NCBI GenBank assembly: GCA_945861275.1
Contig: CAMATZ010000039.1
Coordinates: 1 to 58,106, forward strand
From: Bordetella parapertussis
GTDB lineage: Bacteria; Pseudomonadota; Gammaproteobacteria; Burkholderiales; SG8-41
Length of the DNA stretch: 58,106 bases
Direction of reading: 5' to 3'
The translations under genes and the position numbers were made by a program. Below are positions 42,412 to 50,071 of the stretch, piece by piece (position 1 is the first letter of the stretch; every line of letters starts with the position of its first letter). A model generated the notes under the pieces. That model had not been told where the DNA came from, ran no database searches, and was given only the letters and a program-made list of their open reading frames with translations.

Positions 42412-42738
42412 TTAGGCGTAGGCGCCAACTTTCTGTAACTGACCCGGCTTGGCAGCACTGACGGCCAAAAGAATGGCAGAAGCGAGCGGGCGCAGATGAA
42501 CCATACGATTAGAAACCGCGCGCACGATGATGACCCCAAACGGCAAGACGGGAATGTTCTGCTGAAATTCTATATTGCGGTCGAAAGTAACGAATACATC
42601 GCAACATTCGCGGGCGCGCCGCATTAGTTCACCATTGAGCACGCCATTCCAGCCCAGTTCAACAACCGTACTGACATCGTGGCCCCGCAATTCCACAGCG
42701 AACTCAATAGGGATGTTTTCGTCAAGAAGAATGCGCAT
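42412..42738 (-). CDS. DUF5615 PIN-like toxin candidate
   Basis: A 108-residue protein with MRILLDENIPIEFAVELRGH, VFVTFDRNIEFQQN and VIIVRAVSNRM, the pattern of DUF5615 PIN-like proteins, whose acidic residues (LLDEN, TFDRN) mirror those of PIN RNases. Its start overlaps the stop of the DUF433 gene by 17 bp. The two are a known toxin-antitoxin-like pairing. ATG 42738 is the family start; the frame upstream adds only three residues. Confidence 0.85.
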   Translation of the reverse strand: MRILLDENIPIEFAVELRGHDVSTVVELGWNGVLNGELMRRARECCDVFVTFDRNIEFQQNIPVLPFGVIIVRAVSNRMVHLRPLASAILLAVSAAKPGQLQKVGAYA

Positions 42739-42946
42739 CAGCCACAAGAGATTCGCAGGCCAATTCCAAGGCGGCTATTGCCTGCTCGCGCTTAACAGAC
42801 GGGAACTGATGTAAAAACTCGTCTAGTGTCTCCCCCCCCTCGATGTAATCAAACAGGGAACGAACGGGAACGCGTGTGCCCACGAATACCGGCGTTCCGC
42901 CGAGGATACCAGGATGACGATGTGTAACGTGATTGGGATTGATCAT
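42722..42946 (-). CDS. DUF433-family antitoxin candidate
   Basis: A 74-residue protein: HRHPGILGGTPVFVGTRVPV is the DUF433 signature, and RSLFDYIEGGETLDEFLHQF and EQAIAALELA complete the small winged-helix-like domain. It should bind DNA and the DUF5615 partner. ATG 42946 follows GAGAAATGA. First gene of the pair. Confidence 0.85.
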   Translation of the reverse strand: MINPNHVTHRHPGILGGTPVFVGTRVPVRSLFDYIEGGETLDEFLHQFPSVKREQAIAALELACESLVADAHSS

Positions 42947-43277
42947 TTCATTTCTCCACACGTCCGGGAGTATAGCCTCAGCGTGGCTTGGCGTCGAACG
43001 TGATATCGAGCGGCGTGCGGCTGCTACCCCGCATAGCCGTGTAGGACAACAGCAAGCGAAGCGCCGCTGGTGGACGGTCAGGCGCATGCGCAGGTTATAA
43101 CGCGTAATCAATCTCTTCGTGACCGTTAAAGGCATTCACACTTCGAACCCCTTCAACCATGCCCACCGTACCGTTAACCCGTTGGCCGCTCGCGGCCGTG
43201 GGCATTAAACAGATGGATGGGCAGTACAGATTTTTTCATTGCGTAGACCCTACAGGAAGCTAGGCGGTCGTAAATTG
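42947..43277. other. 331-bp gap with possible decayed attC sequence
   Basis: No gene is supported. On the minus strand GCGGCGCTTCGCTTGCTGTT and TTATAACCTGCGC (about 43020-43105) look like arms of a decayed attC. At 43163-43218, GGCCGCGAGCGGCC with GGGTTAACGG could be another, just after the HEPN-like gene. Neither has both core sites intact. Confidence 0.3.
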
Positions 43278-44336
43278 CTATGCGACGCCAAGTCTCCTTC
43301 GTAACTCCTTTCTGTTTTCAGAGAAACTTTCCCAAGTTGACGAGCCATGTGAAAGCATGTCTTTGAGCACGCGCTCGGCATACCTCTGAAGCTCCATGAA
43401 CAACTGCTTTCGTTTTTTTCGATCAGGAACAAGCTCATGAAGAAATTTTCCATGATGGACAATAAGTGTTCGTAGCCCAGTTTCAGGATCATTATCATCT
43501 TGCTTAGACGTGAGCTCCTTAAAGCGCTCGGTCAAGCGTAGGTAGTCAATCTTGTCTTTGGCGAAGTGACAAATCAGCTCGCCCTTTAGCTTTCTCCACG
43601 TCCTAAACTCATCTGGACTTCCGAGAAACTCGAGTAGAGTCATCGCTCTCACGTATTTCGTTGTTTCATTTGATGCATTCATAACATCAGAGAAAAGCGA
43701 GAGTGCATGTGCCGTAATAGCGGACACTTCTCCCAACTTTGGGTCGGGCGGACCAATTGGCGGCGGACCATCAATTTGCAGACCTATACCTTTCACGATA
43801 ATTGAGCATTCAACTGCGCTGCCAGACAACAAGTGGGACTCGTTCTTGTGTGGGTTGTATATTAATGCGCCGAGAAACTGCCCCGATCCTTCCCATGAGC
43901 CAACCAAGCCAGGCAAAGTATCAGGGAGATCGAAGCGACAGCAAAAAAAGCGAATTACATCCAATACCTTTTCGGCTTCCGAGGACAGGCGTTTGACTAT
44001 CTCTACATCATCATCGTGACTAAGGTCATCAAAATGACTCCAATCGATGTTGGATTCGAAAACCAGAAGTGGATTGGCATGCAGGACTTCGATTGACAAG
44101 CCCGCGATAGCAGACTTTGCTTTTCTCAGGCCACTTCCTTCCAACTGGACCGTCATACCATCCACTCTGTGATCTTCAAGATTGAGTGGGGGTATAGGGT
44201 TCAATAACCGTACATCAAACTCATCTGGCGGGAAGAAAAAGTAAGAGCCAACGCGAAATGGCCCCTCAAAAACTAATCGTGTTATCGGAAGCACAGCGAC
44301 AGTTTTTGACGAGAACTCGCTTGGAATACGGTGCAT
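43278..44336 (-). CDS. HEPN-like protein (ApeA-like C-terminus)
   Basis: A 352-residue protein. The N-terminal 200 residues are beta-rich and unassigned (VLPITRLVFEGPFRVGSYFF, IPPLNLEDHRVDGM). The C-terminal part, with YVRAMTLLEFLGSPDEFRTW, KLKGELICHFAKDKIDYLRL and RTLIVHHGKFLHEL, resembles ApeA-type HEPN domains; RTLIVH fits the Rx4-6H motif of HEPN RNases. Such proteins act in anti-phage defence or abortive infection. It lies in the cassette after the TIR gene, starting 16 bp after a perfect attC core. Lower GC than the flanks suggests transfer. ATG 44336 is chosen; TTG start inside the attC is possible. Confidence 0.65.
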   Translation of the reverse strand: MHRIPSEFSSKTVAVLPITRLVFEGPFRVGSYFFFPPDEFDVRLLNPIPPLNLEDHRVDGMTVQLEGSGLRKAKSAIAGLSIEVLHANPLLVFESNIDWSHFDDLSHDDDVEIVKRLSSEAEKVLDVIRFFCCRFDLPDTLPGLVGSWEGSGQFLGALIYNPHKNESHLLSGSAVECSIIVKGIGLQIDGPPPIGPPDPKLGEVSAITAHALSLFSDVMNASNETTKYVRAMTLLEFLGSPDEFRTWRKLKGELICHFAKDKIDYLRLTERFKELTSKQDDNDPETGLRTLIVHHGKFLHELVPDRKKRKQLFMELQRYAERVLKDMLSHGSSTWESFSENRKELRRRLGVA

Positions 44337-44351
44337 AGAAAACCCCGTTAA

Positions 44352-44408
44352 GCCCAACGTCTTGGTCAGCGGCGCGCTCTGGCGCGTCCGCTGGACCTAA
44401 AGTTAGAT
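44352..44408 (-). other. attC site between TIR and HEPN-like genes
   Basis: Minus strand: left core ATCTAAC (44408-44402) and right core GTTGGGC (44358-44352) both match consensus exactly. Arms TTTAGGTCCAGCGGACGCGC and GCGCGCCGCTGACCAAGAC pair with the usual extra base. The TIR stop codon is in the left core. Size 57 bp. This is the clearest attC of the window. Confidence 0.92.
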
Positions 44409-45257
44409 GCCGGTGCCAGGACGTCTCTTCCTAGAGTATCGAACGACATGTTCGGTTTCCATAGCTGGCGCCAACCCGTACCGTTGCGCCACTTCATTCA
44501 GGAGGCGCTTAGCCGAACCCGGGGGCAGCTCGAGCATTTTGTCAATCTGCCTGAAGTGCAATAGCTTCCCGTTGTGGATCAGGCTCTCGCGATCGGTATG
44601 TAAGATGGCGTACTCAGTGAAGTTTTTTTCGTCGGGCTGAAAAAGGTGAGTGTCAATCACCTCAGCCAGTTCTTCATCGCCGTAGCCAGAGTACTTGCCA
44701 GAATAAAACGCCTTGTCGTTGAGATCCGCAGCGACGACCTTTACATCCTTGTACTTCGGAATTCGGCTAGTGATGTTTGTACTGCGAAATGAAGACAACT
44801 GGCCAAACCCAAACTGTTTGATCAATGCCTCAAACAATAGCTTGAGATCCGCGGACTTACCAAGAGACAGAGCCTGCAGGCGATCAAGTGGGGACGGTAG
44901 ATCGGATAGGCTGACCTCAGGTGCGCATAAGGGATAGATCTTGCATGCCCCCGATCTACCGTTAGCCCACGTCGCCCCAACTTCAAACCAGAGCCAAGGA
45001 CGTTCGATTGATACCGGAGTGACGATTGCGATAACCGCTTGCGCGACCGCGAGCTTGCTTTCAATATCTGCCAACCAGTCTGTGCCTACCGAAATTGCAC
45101 CTGGCGAACTTGTACAGAAGACGCTGACCCCGTTAGCAAAAACCTTTTCAATTTCTTGCTTCACGGCGTTCGCGAACTCGGCGTCCGACGTTGCGTGACT
45201 GATGAATAGGACGGGCTTTCTTATCTCATGATCCGCCACTTCATCTCCTATAGGCAT
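44403..45257 (-). CDS. TIR-domain protein
   Basis: A 284-residue protein. Residues 14-140 are a TIR domain: KPVLFISHATSDAEFANAVK (strand A and helix A), VSVFCTSSPGAISVGTDW (BB-loop region), AVIAIVTPVSIERPWLWFE with the catalytic-type Glu in WFEVGA. TIR proteins of this kind degrade NAD or make NAD-derived signals in defence. The C-terminal half (residues 190-284) has a helical, winged-helix-like part (IDKMLELPPGSAKRLLNEVA). It is followed by a HEPN-like gene across an attC; the pair could be independent cassettes. Start ATG 45257 overlaps the right core of the upstream site. Confidence 0.85.
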   Translation of the reverse strand: MPIGDEVADHEIRKPVLFISHATSDAEFANAVKQEIEKVFANGVSVFCTSSPGAISVGTDWLADIESKLAVAQAVIAIVTPVSIERPWLWFEVGATWANGRSGACKIYPLCAPEVSLSDLPSPLDRLQALSLGKSADLKLLFEALIKQFGFGQLSSFRSTNITSRIPKYKDVKVVAADLNDKAFYSGKYSGYGDEELAEVIDTHLFQPDEKNFTEYAILHTDRESLIHNGKLLHFRQIDKMLELPPGSAKRLLNEVAQRYGLAPAMETEHVVRYSRKRRPGTGI

Positions 45258-45306
45258 CTAACTTGAAGTCGCCATTATTGGCGACGCTTTACAAGACGTC
45301 ATTAAT
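45256..45306 (-). other. attC-like site upstream of the TIR gene
   Basis: Minus strand: right core GTTAGAT (45262-45256) is perfect, with the stem GTCGCCA-ATA-ATGGCGAC before it and CTTG opposite CAAG. The left core has decayed (GATTAATGACG). The 190 bp beyond are AT-rich and hold no gene; this is the upstream edge of the third cassette block. Confidence 0.6.
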
Positions 45307-45497
45307 CTATGCCAATACCTGTTGCAGTTGAAAATATTCTATTGAATCAATTGGTTATTTAAAATTAGTACGTCCTAAATCGGAAATGTAAACACCCCCA
45401 GTTCCTGCTCTGTCGTTCCGCCTATCCTTGATCTGTTCCGTCATTATATTCCGCAGCCTCCCGCTGGCTGTTTGACTTCAGACCGCAGCGATAGCGC

Positions 45498-46283
45498 TTA
45501 CAGCTTGCAATTGCGCAAGAACTCGGTGCGCGCCTTAGCCCCCGCCATCAAGAAACCCAGATCGCCGCCGCTTAAAATAAAGCGCATGCCGTAGCCGATG
45601 TATTTGTCCATCAGCTTCTGGTCATACACGCCGCCCATGCCCGGGTGCTTGCCGTGCTTTTTGCAGGCGGCGATGACTTTGCGGTAGGCGTCTTCGACGC
45701 GTGCGTCGGCGAATTGGCCGGGGATGCCAAGTTCGGCGCATAGATCGTTGGTGCCGATCAGCACCACGTCGATGCCGGGCACTGCCGCTATAGCGTCTGC
45801 GTTATCAATTGCGGTGGGCGTTTCCACCATCACGATCACCAGAGTTTCGGTGTTGGCGACGCGCGTCGATTCGCCTACCGACATCGCCTCGTAGCCAAAC
45901 TGCGGCAGCGCGCCAACCACCGAGCGGTGGCCCACCGGCGGATATTTGCAGTGCGCGACTACGCGTTCGGCTTCTTCAACGGTATCGACATGCGGCACCA
46001 CGATGCCCTGCGCGCCGGAATCGAGCAGGCGCGAGGCGTGATGATGTTCCTTGCCCGGCACGCGCACGATGGGGGTGATGCCCAGCGGCAGTGCGGCGAT
46101 GGCGACTTGCGATGCTAAATCCACGTCCATCGCGCTGTGCTCCATGTCGATGAACAGCCAGTCAAAGCCGCAGGTTTTGGCGATCATGCCGGCGTCGACC
46201 GTGCGCAGGGCGCGCATGCCCATGCCGAGGGCGAGTTGGCCAGCATCGAGTTGTTGTTTGGTGTGGTTGGGGTAGATGGCCAT
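45498..46283 (-). CDS. HpcH/HpaI-type aldolase
   Basis: A 261-residue class II aldolase of the 2,4-dihydroxyhept-2-ene-1,7-dioate aldolase family. Blocks CGFDWLFIDMEHSAMDVDLA (base His), GAQGIVVPHVDTVEEAE, and VIVMVETPTAIDNADAIAAV with the metal Glu, followed by VLIGTNDL with the metal Asp. It splits 4-hydroxy-2-oxoacids to pyruvate and an aldehyde at the end of aromatic meta-type paths. Full length. The gene ends beside the accessory block with its AT-rich border. Confidence 0.9.
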   Translation of the reverse strand: MAIYPNHTKQQLDAGQLALGMGMRALRTVDAGMIAKTCGFDWLFIDMEHSAMDVDLASQVAIAALPLGITPIVRVPGKEHHHASRLLDSGAQGIVVPHVDTVEEAERVVAHCKYPPVGHRSVVGALPQFGYEAMSVGESTRVANTETLVIVMVETPTAIDNADAIAAVPGIDVVLIGTNDLCAELGIPGQFADARVEDAYRKVIAACKKHGKHPGMGGVYDQKLMDKYIGYGMRFILSGGDLGFLMAGAKARTEFLRNCKL

Positions 46284-46321
46284 GATGGCTCCGGTTTGAA
46301 ATGAAAATACAAAAACATTAG

Positions 46322-46512
46322 CCGCAGATTAACGCAGATTAAGAACCAAACTCGTCATTCTGGCGAAGGCCAGAATCCAGGTTGTTCCACACGTTGCAGT
46401 TGCTTTGCCACTCCTTCGCGCAACCGGCGCTTTGCGCCGAGGGTTACGTACTGGATTCCAGCCTTCGCTGGAATGACGGAGCGGGTTTAATCTGCGTAAA
46501 TCTGCGTCAAAA
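46322..46512. repeat. Nested inverted repeats
   Basis: An outer pair CAGATTAACGCAGATTAAG (46326 on) / TTTAATCTGCGTAAATCTGC (to 46509) encloses an inner pair TCATTCTGGCGAAGGCCAGA and CCAGCCTTCGCTGGAATGAC. Two dispersed repeat families are thus nested one inside the other in the gap between the aldolase and the esterase genes. Confidence 0.75.
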
Positions 46513-46528
46513 TGCCTTTAATCTGGTT

Positions 46529-47743
46529 TTACTTTGCCGCAAAAAACACCGATTCCAGCCAGTCCCACATGGCCGCAACGCCGATGCTGGCGTTGTCAAT
46601 CTGGCAATGGTGGTAACCGCCTTCTTCACGCGTGAACAGCTTGAAGGTTTTGTTTTTCGAGCCCACGGCGTCAAAACATTTTTGCGCTACCGGCAGCGGA
46701 ATTTGTTCATCGCCCTCGCCATGCATCATGAGAAACGGGCAGGTGATTTTCTGCACTACGCCGTCGAGCCGGAAGCCTTCGAGTTTTTTCATCGCGGCTT
46801 CGCGCGTGGTGACGTTGAAAATCCACAACAAGTGTTGCCACGCCACCGACAGTGACGGCAGCTTGCCGCTGTCGAGCTTTTCAAAGCGGCTGCGCCAGAT
46901 TTCCCAGTAGTCCCACTGCGCGCCCCACGCAATACACGCGGCGAAGCGCTGTTCAAACGCGGCGGCACGCGGCGCGTAGTAGCCGCCGAGACTGATCGCC
47001 ATTACGCCGATGCGCTTGGCGTCGATTTCCGGGCGCGCCGCGAGATAGTCATAGGCGGCGGTGGCGTAGCGCTCGGTCTCGTGATGCAGCCAGAGTTCAC
47101 GAAAGCGCACCGCCTCGCCGTTGCCGGGGCCATCGACGATGAGACAGGCGATGCCGCGCGCGGCAAGGTCGGGCACACCTTTGAAATACTGGATTTCCTT
47201 GGTGACATCGAAACCGTCGAAGTACACCATCGCAGGCGCCGGGCCATTATTGTGATCCGGGCCTGTATCTTCGGCATGTATCAGTATCGCAGGCAAGGAT
47301 GCGCCCTCGTACGGAATTTCCACGTGTTCAATTTTCGGGCGGCGTGTCCATTGTGCGGCGTCGCGAAAGCAATCCACGCCGCGCCGGTAAGCCGCGAGGC
47401 CTTCGGCCTTGGGTTGCAGAAAACGTTCGCCGACGTGGTAATAATTCGCTGCGCGAAACAGATACTGTGCGCCGGTGGTGTTGCGGCCCGCGGCTATATG
47501 CGCGCGGCCTGCATCTTCCACCTTGCGGGCTTCCCGCGCCCATTCCTGAAACCAGGCTTTATCGTCGCCGACATGGCCTTTGAGCCGCAAGCCGATGCGG
47601 TTGATTTCGCCGATTTCGGCGCCGCCCCACGGTGCGGAATTGAGCCCGATCAGCATGCCGTGCGACCAGCGGTAGTCTTCGGGGAAATACATGAACGAGA
47701 GTTCGTCCGGCTTCGCGACGGTAGCCGATGCGGATGACGCCAT
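46529..47743 (-). CDS. Alpha/beta hydrolase, FrsA/DUF1100-like
   Basis: A 404-residue hydrolase with a helical N-terminal cap (about residues 1-130) and an alpha/beta core: IDGPGNGEAVRFRELWL-like strand-turn, nucleophile MAISLGGYYAPRAA (Ser), acid LMMHGEGDEQIPL (Asp) and His in GGYHHCQID. These match the FrsA/2,6-dihydroxypseudooxynicotine hydrolase group, where carbon-carbon or ester bonds are cut. No signal peptide. It lies downstream of no clear operon partner and diverges from methyltransferase copy 4. Confidence 0.85.
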   Translation of the reverse strand: MASSASATVAKPDELSFMYFPEDYRWSHGMLIGLNSAPWGGAEIGEINRIGLRLKGHVGDDKAWFQEWAREARKVEDAGRAHIAAGRNTTGAQYLFRAANYYHVGERFLQPKAEGLAAYRRGVDCFRDAAQWTRRPKIEHVEIPYEGASLPAILIHAEDTGPDHNNGPAPAMVYFDGFDVTKEIQYFKGVPDLAARGIACLIVDGPGNGEAVRFRELWLHHETERYATAAYDYLAARPEIDAKRIGVMAISLGGYYAPRAAAFEQRFAACIAWGAQWDYWEIWRSRFEKLDSGKLPSLSVAWQHLLWIFNVTTREAAMKKLEGFRLDGVVQKITCPFLMMHGEGDEQIPLPVAQKCFDAVGSKNKTFKLFTREEGGYHHCQIDNASIGVAAMWDWLESVFFAAK

Positions 47744-47857
47744 GAGAGTTCCTTCGGTTCAGGTTTTGAGTGGCAAGCCAGTGTGCATCTTAGCACCGTG
47801 CCTAAGGTGAATCCGGTATCATGCGCGTTCGCTTTTATTTTCATTCGGAGAATTGTC

Positions 47858-48694
47858 ATGTTGCTTCAATTGCAGCGCCATTGTGTGATGCTCGCCGCCA
47901 TGGTTTTTACGAGCCTTGCGCTGGCCCAACCGCAGCCCGCAAAAAAAGAATTCGAGCCGTCCGTCGGCCAGTCGCGCAAAGATGTTGTTTGGGTGCCTAC
48001 CCCGCAGGCGCTGGTGGATCGCATGCTGGATATGGCGAAGCTCACGCCTTCAGACATCCATTACGACCTGGGTTCGGGTGATGGCCGCACGGTAATCACC
48101 GCTGCCAAGCGTGGCGGCAGAGCCTACGGCATTGAATACAATCCCGACATGGTGGAACTCGCCAAGCGCAACGCGCAAAAAGAAGGTGTCGCCGACAAGG
48201 CAATTTTCAAGCAGGGCGATATATTCACCGAGGCCAGCAAAAAAGACTACACGCAGGCAAGCGTGATTACGCTGTTTCTGTTGCCTGATCTCAACGTGAA
48301 GTTACGGCCCATCTTGCTCGAGATGAAGCCGGGCGTGCGCGTGGTGTCGAACTCATTCACCATGGGCGACTGGAAAGAGGACGAAAAAATTACCGCCGGC
48401 GGCGATTGCAGTTCGTGGTGTACGGCGTATCTGTGGATTGTGCCGGCAAAAGTCGCGGGCAACTGGAAAACCTCGCGCGGCACGCTTACCTTGAAACAGG
48501 AATACCAGATGCTGAGCGGCAGCCTCGCGCAAGGCAATGGGAACGCGATTATTTCGGATGCAAAAATGCTGGGTGAACAAATCACCTTTACCGCGGGCGG
48601 TGCGCAATACAGCGGCCGGGTGACCGGCGACACCATGGAAGGCACCTACAAGTCCGGCGGGGCCAGCACCAAATGGACTGCGACCAAGCAGTAA
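47858..48694 (+). CDS. Exported SAM-methyltransferase-fold protein, copy 4
   Basis: A 278-residue paralogue of the tandem set, 5.6 kb away. Signal peptide QRHCVMLAAMVFTSLALAQ, cleavage near ALA. VVWVPTPQALVDRMLDMAKL, YDLGSGDGRTVITAAKRGG, GIEYNPDMVELAKRNAQKEG and LFLLPDLNVKLRPILLEMKP are nearly as in copy 1; the CSSWCTAYLWIVPAKVAG segment with two Cys is shared with copy 1 too. The C-terminal beta domain ends SGGASTKWTATKQ. ATG 47858 follows CGGAGAATTG. A serine-protease gene follows 27 bp later. Confidence 0.82.
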   Translation: MLLQLQRHCVMLAAMVFTSLALAQPQPAKKEFEPSVGQSRKDVVWVPTPQALVDRMLDMAKLTPSDIHYDLGSGDGRTVITAAKRGGRAYGIEYNPDMVELAKRNAQKEGVADKAIFKQGDIFTEASKKDYTQASVITLFLLPDLNVKLRPILLEMKPGVRVVSNSFTMGDWKEDEKITAGGDCSSWCTAYLWIVPAKVAGNWKTSRGTLTLKQEYQMLSGSLAQGNGNAIISDAKMLGEQITFTAGGAQYSGRVTGDTMEGTYKSGGASTKWTATKQ

Positions 48695-48721
48695 AATACA
48701 ATAAAAACAAATAGTTACAGG

Positions 48722-50071
48722 ATGATCGCGAAACGGCTGCTGCGCGCTCTCGCGATCGTGCTGCTGGTGGCCGCGGCCGCTGGCAATACGGTGGCGCTTG
48801 CCGCTGCCGCCAGCGCCGCGCCTGCTGCCACTGACGCACCGGTATCCGCGCAAGCCCGGGCGCTGTACGAGCGTGCGCGCGAAAGTGTCGCGCAAATTCG
48901 TGTTTTGCTGGGCAGCAGCGGCACGCACGCGGCGACCGGCACCGGATTTGTTGTGGGGCCCGGCGGTCTCATGCTGACCAATTACCATGTGGTGGCCGAC
49001 AAGGCTTTGGAGCCGGATACCTACCGCCTTGAATTCGTGCTGCACAACGGCCGCCGCGGCGCGCTCGAAATTGTCGCGGTGGACGTGGTGCATGATCTGG
49101 CGCTGGTGCGCGGCGACCTCGGCGAGCTAGGCGCGACGGGTGCCGTCGAACCCTTGGCGTTGCGCGATACGCCGCTCGCCAAAGGGGACAAGGGTTTTGC
49201 GCTTGGCCATCCGCTTAATCAGGGCCTCACCGTGGTGGAGGGCATCTACAACGGCCGCTCGGAAGAGCAATATTACGAGCGCATCCATTTCACCGGCGCG
49301 ATCAATTCCGGCATGAGCGGCGGCCCGGCGCTGGATGAACGCGGGCGCGTGTTCGGCATCAACGTGGCTACCCACCGGCGCGGGCAACTGGTGAGTTTTC
49401 TGGTGCCCGCCAAATTCGCGGCAGGACTGCTGGCGCGCAGCGCCGCATTAAAGCCGCCGTATCCCAAGGACTTCAGCGCCGAAGCGGGTGCGCAATTGCG
49501 CGCGCACAATGCCGATTTGATGGGCGCGATGCTGGCGAAAAAGCCGCTGCCCACGCAGCAGCTCGGCGAGTTTCGCGTGCCTGACAAAATCGGTGAATCG
49601 ATGCAGTGCGGCGCGGGCACCGAGCGTGAAACGGTCAAGCTCTACACCGTGGACACCTATCACTGTTACACCTATTCGGCGTTATATATCGATCAGCGCC
49701 TGTACACCGGCATGGTGTCGTTCCGCCATCGCATCATGCGCAGCGATAAACTCGGCATGCTGCGTTTCGCGCACCTGCTGGAGTCGCAATTCGGCGCGGG
49801 CCGTCATGGCGACAATTTCGCGCGCAAGCACCATACGCGCTACGCCTGCCGCGACCGCATCATCGAGCTCGAGGGCACACGCGCCAAAATGGCGATGTGT
49901 GTGCGGCGCTATAAACGCTTCGAGGGTTTGTATGACGTGACGCTGAAGGTGGTGACACTGGGTGCGCCGGCGGTGGCGCTGCAATCCGAACTCGATATGG
50001 AAGGCGTGGCGTACGAGGACGCGATGGCGTTTGCACGCAATTTTCTGGCGGCGATCCGGTGGAGCCGCTAG
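48722..50071 (+). CDS. Exported trypsin-like serine protease
   Basis: A 449-residue protein with a signal peptide (RLLRALAIVLLVAAAAGNTV, cleavage near ASA) and a protease domain at about 45-240 of the S1C/HtrA kind: His in LTNYHVVADKAL, Asp in VVHDLALVRGDL, Ser in NSGMSGGPALDERG. There is no PDZ domain; the remaining 200 residues (KLYTVDTYHCYTYSALYIDQ, YACRDRIIELEGTRAKMAMC) carry several Cys and are unassigned. It should act in the periplasm. The gene overlaps the following FHA gene by 13 bp, so the two products may work together. Confidence 0.85.
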   Translation: MIAKRLLRALAIVLLVAAAAGNTVALAAAASAAPAATDAPVSAQARALYERARESVAQIRVLLGSSGTHAATGTGFVVGPGGLMLTNYHVVADKALEPDTYRLEFVLHNGRRGALEIVAVDVVHDLALVRGDLGELGATGAVEPLALRDTPLAKGDKGFALGHPLNQGLTVVEGIYNGRSEEQYYERIHFTGAINSGMSGGPALDERGRVFGINVATHRRGQLVSFLVPAKFAAGLLARSAALKPPYPKDFSAEAGAQLRAHNADLMGAMLAKKPLPTQQLGEFRVPDKIGESMQCGAGTERETVKLYTVDTYHCYTYSALYIDQRLYTGMVSFRHRIMRSDKLGMLRFAHLLESQFGAGRHGDNFARKHHTRYACRDRIIELEGTRAKMAMCVRRYKRFEGLYDVTLKVVTLGAPAVALQSELDMEGVAYEDAMAFARNFLAAIRWSR

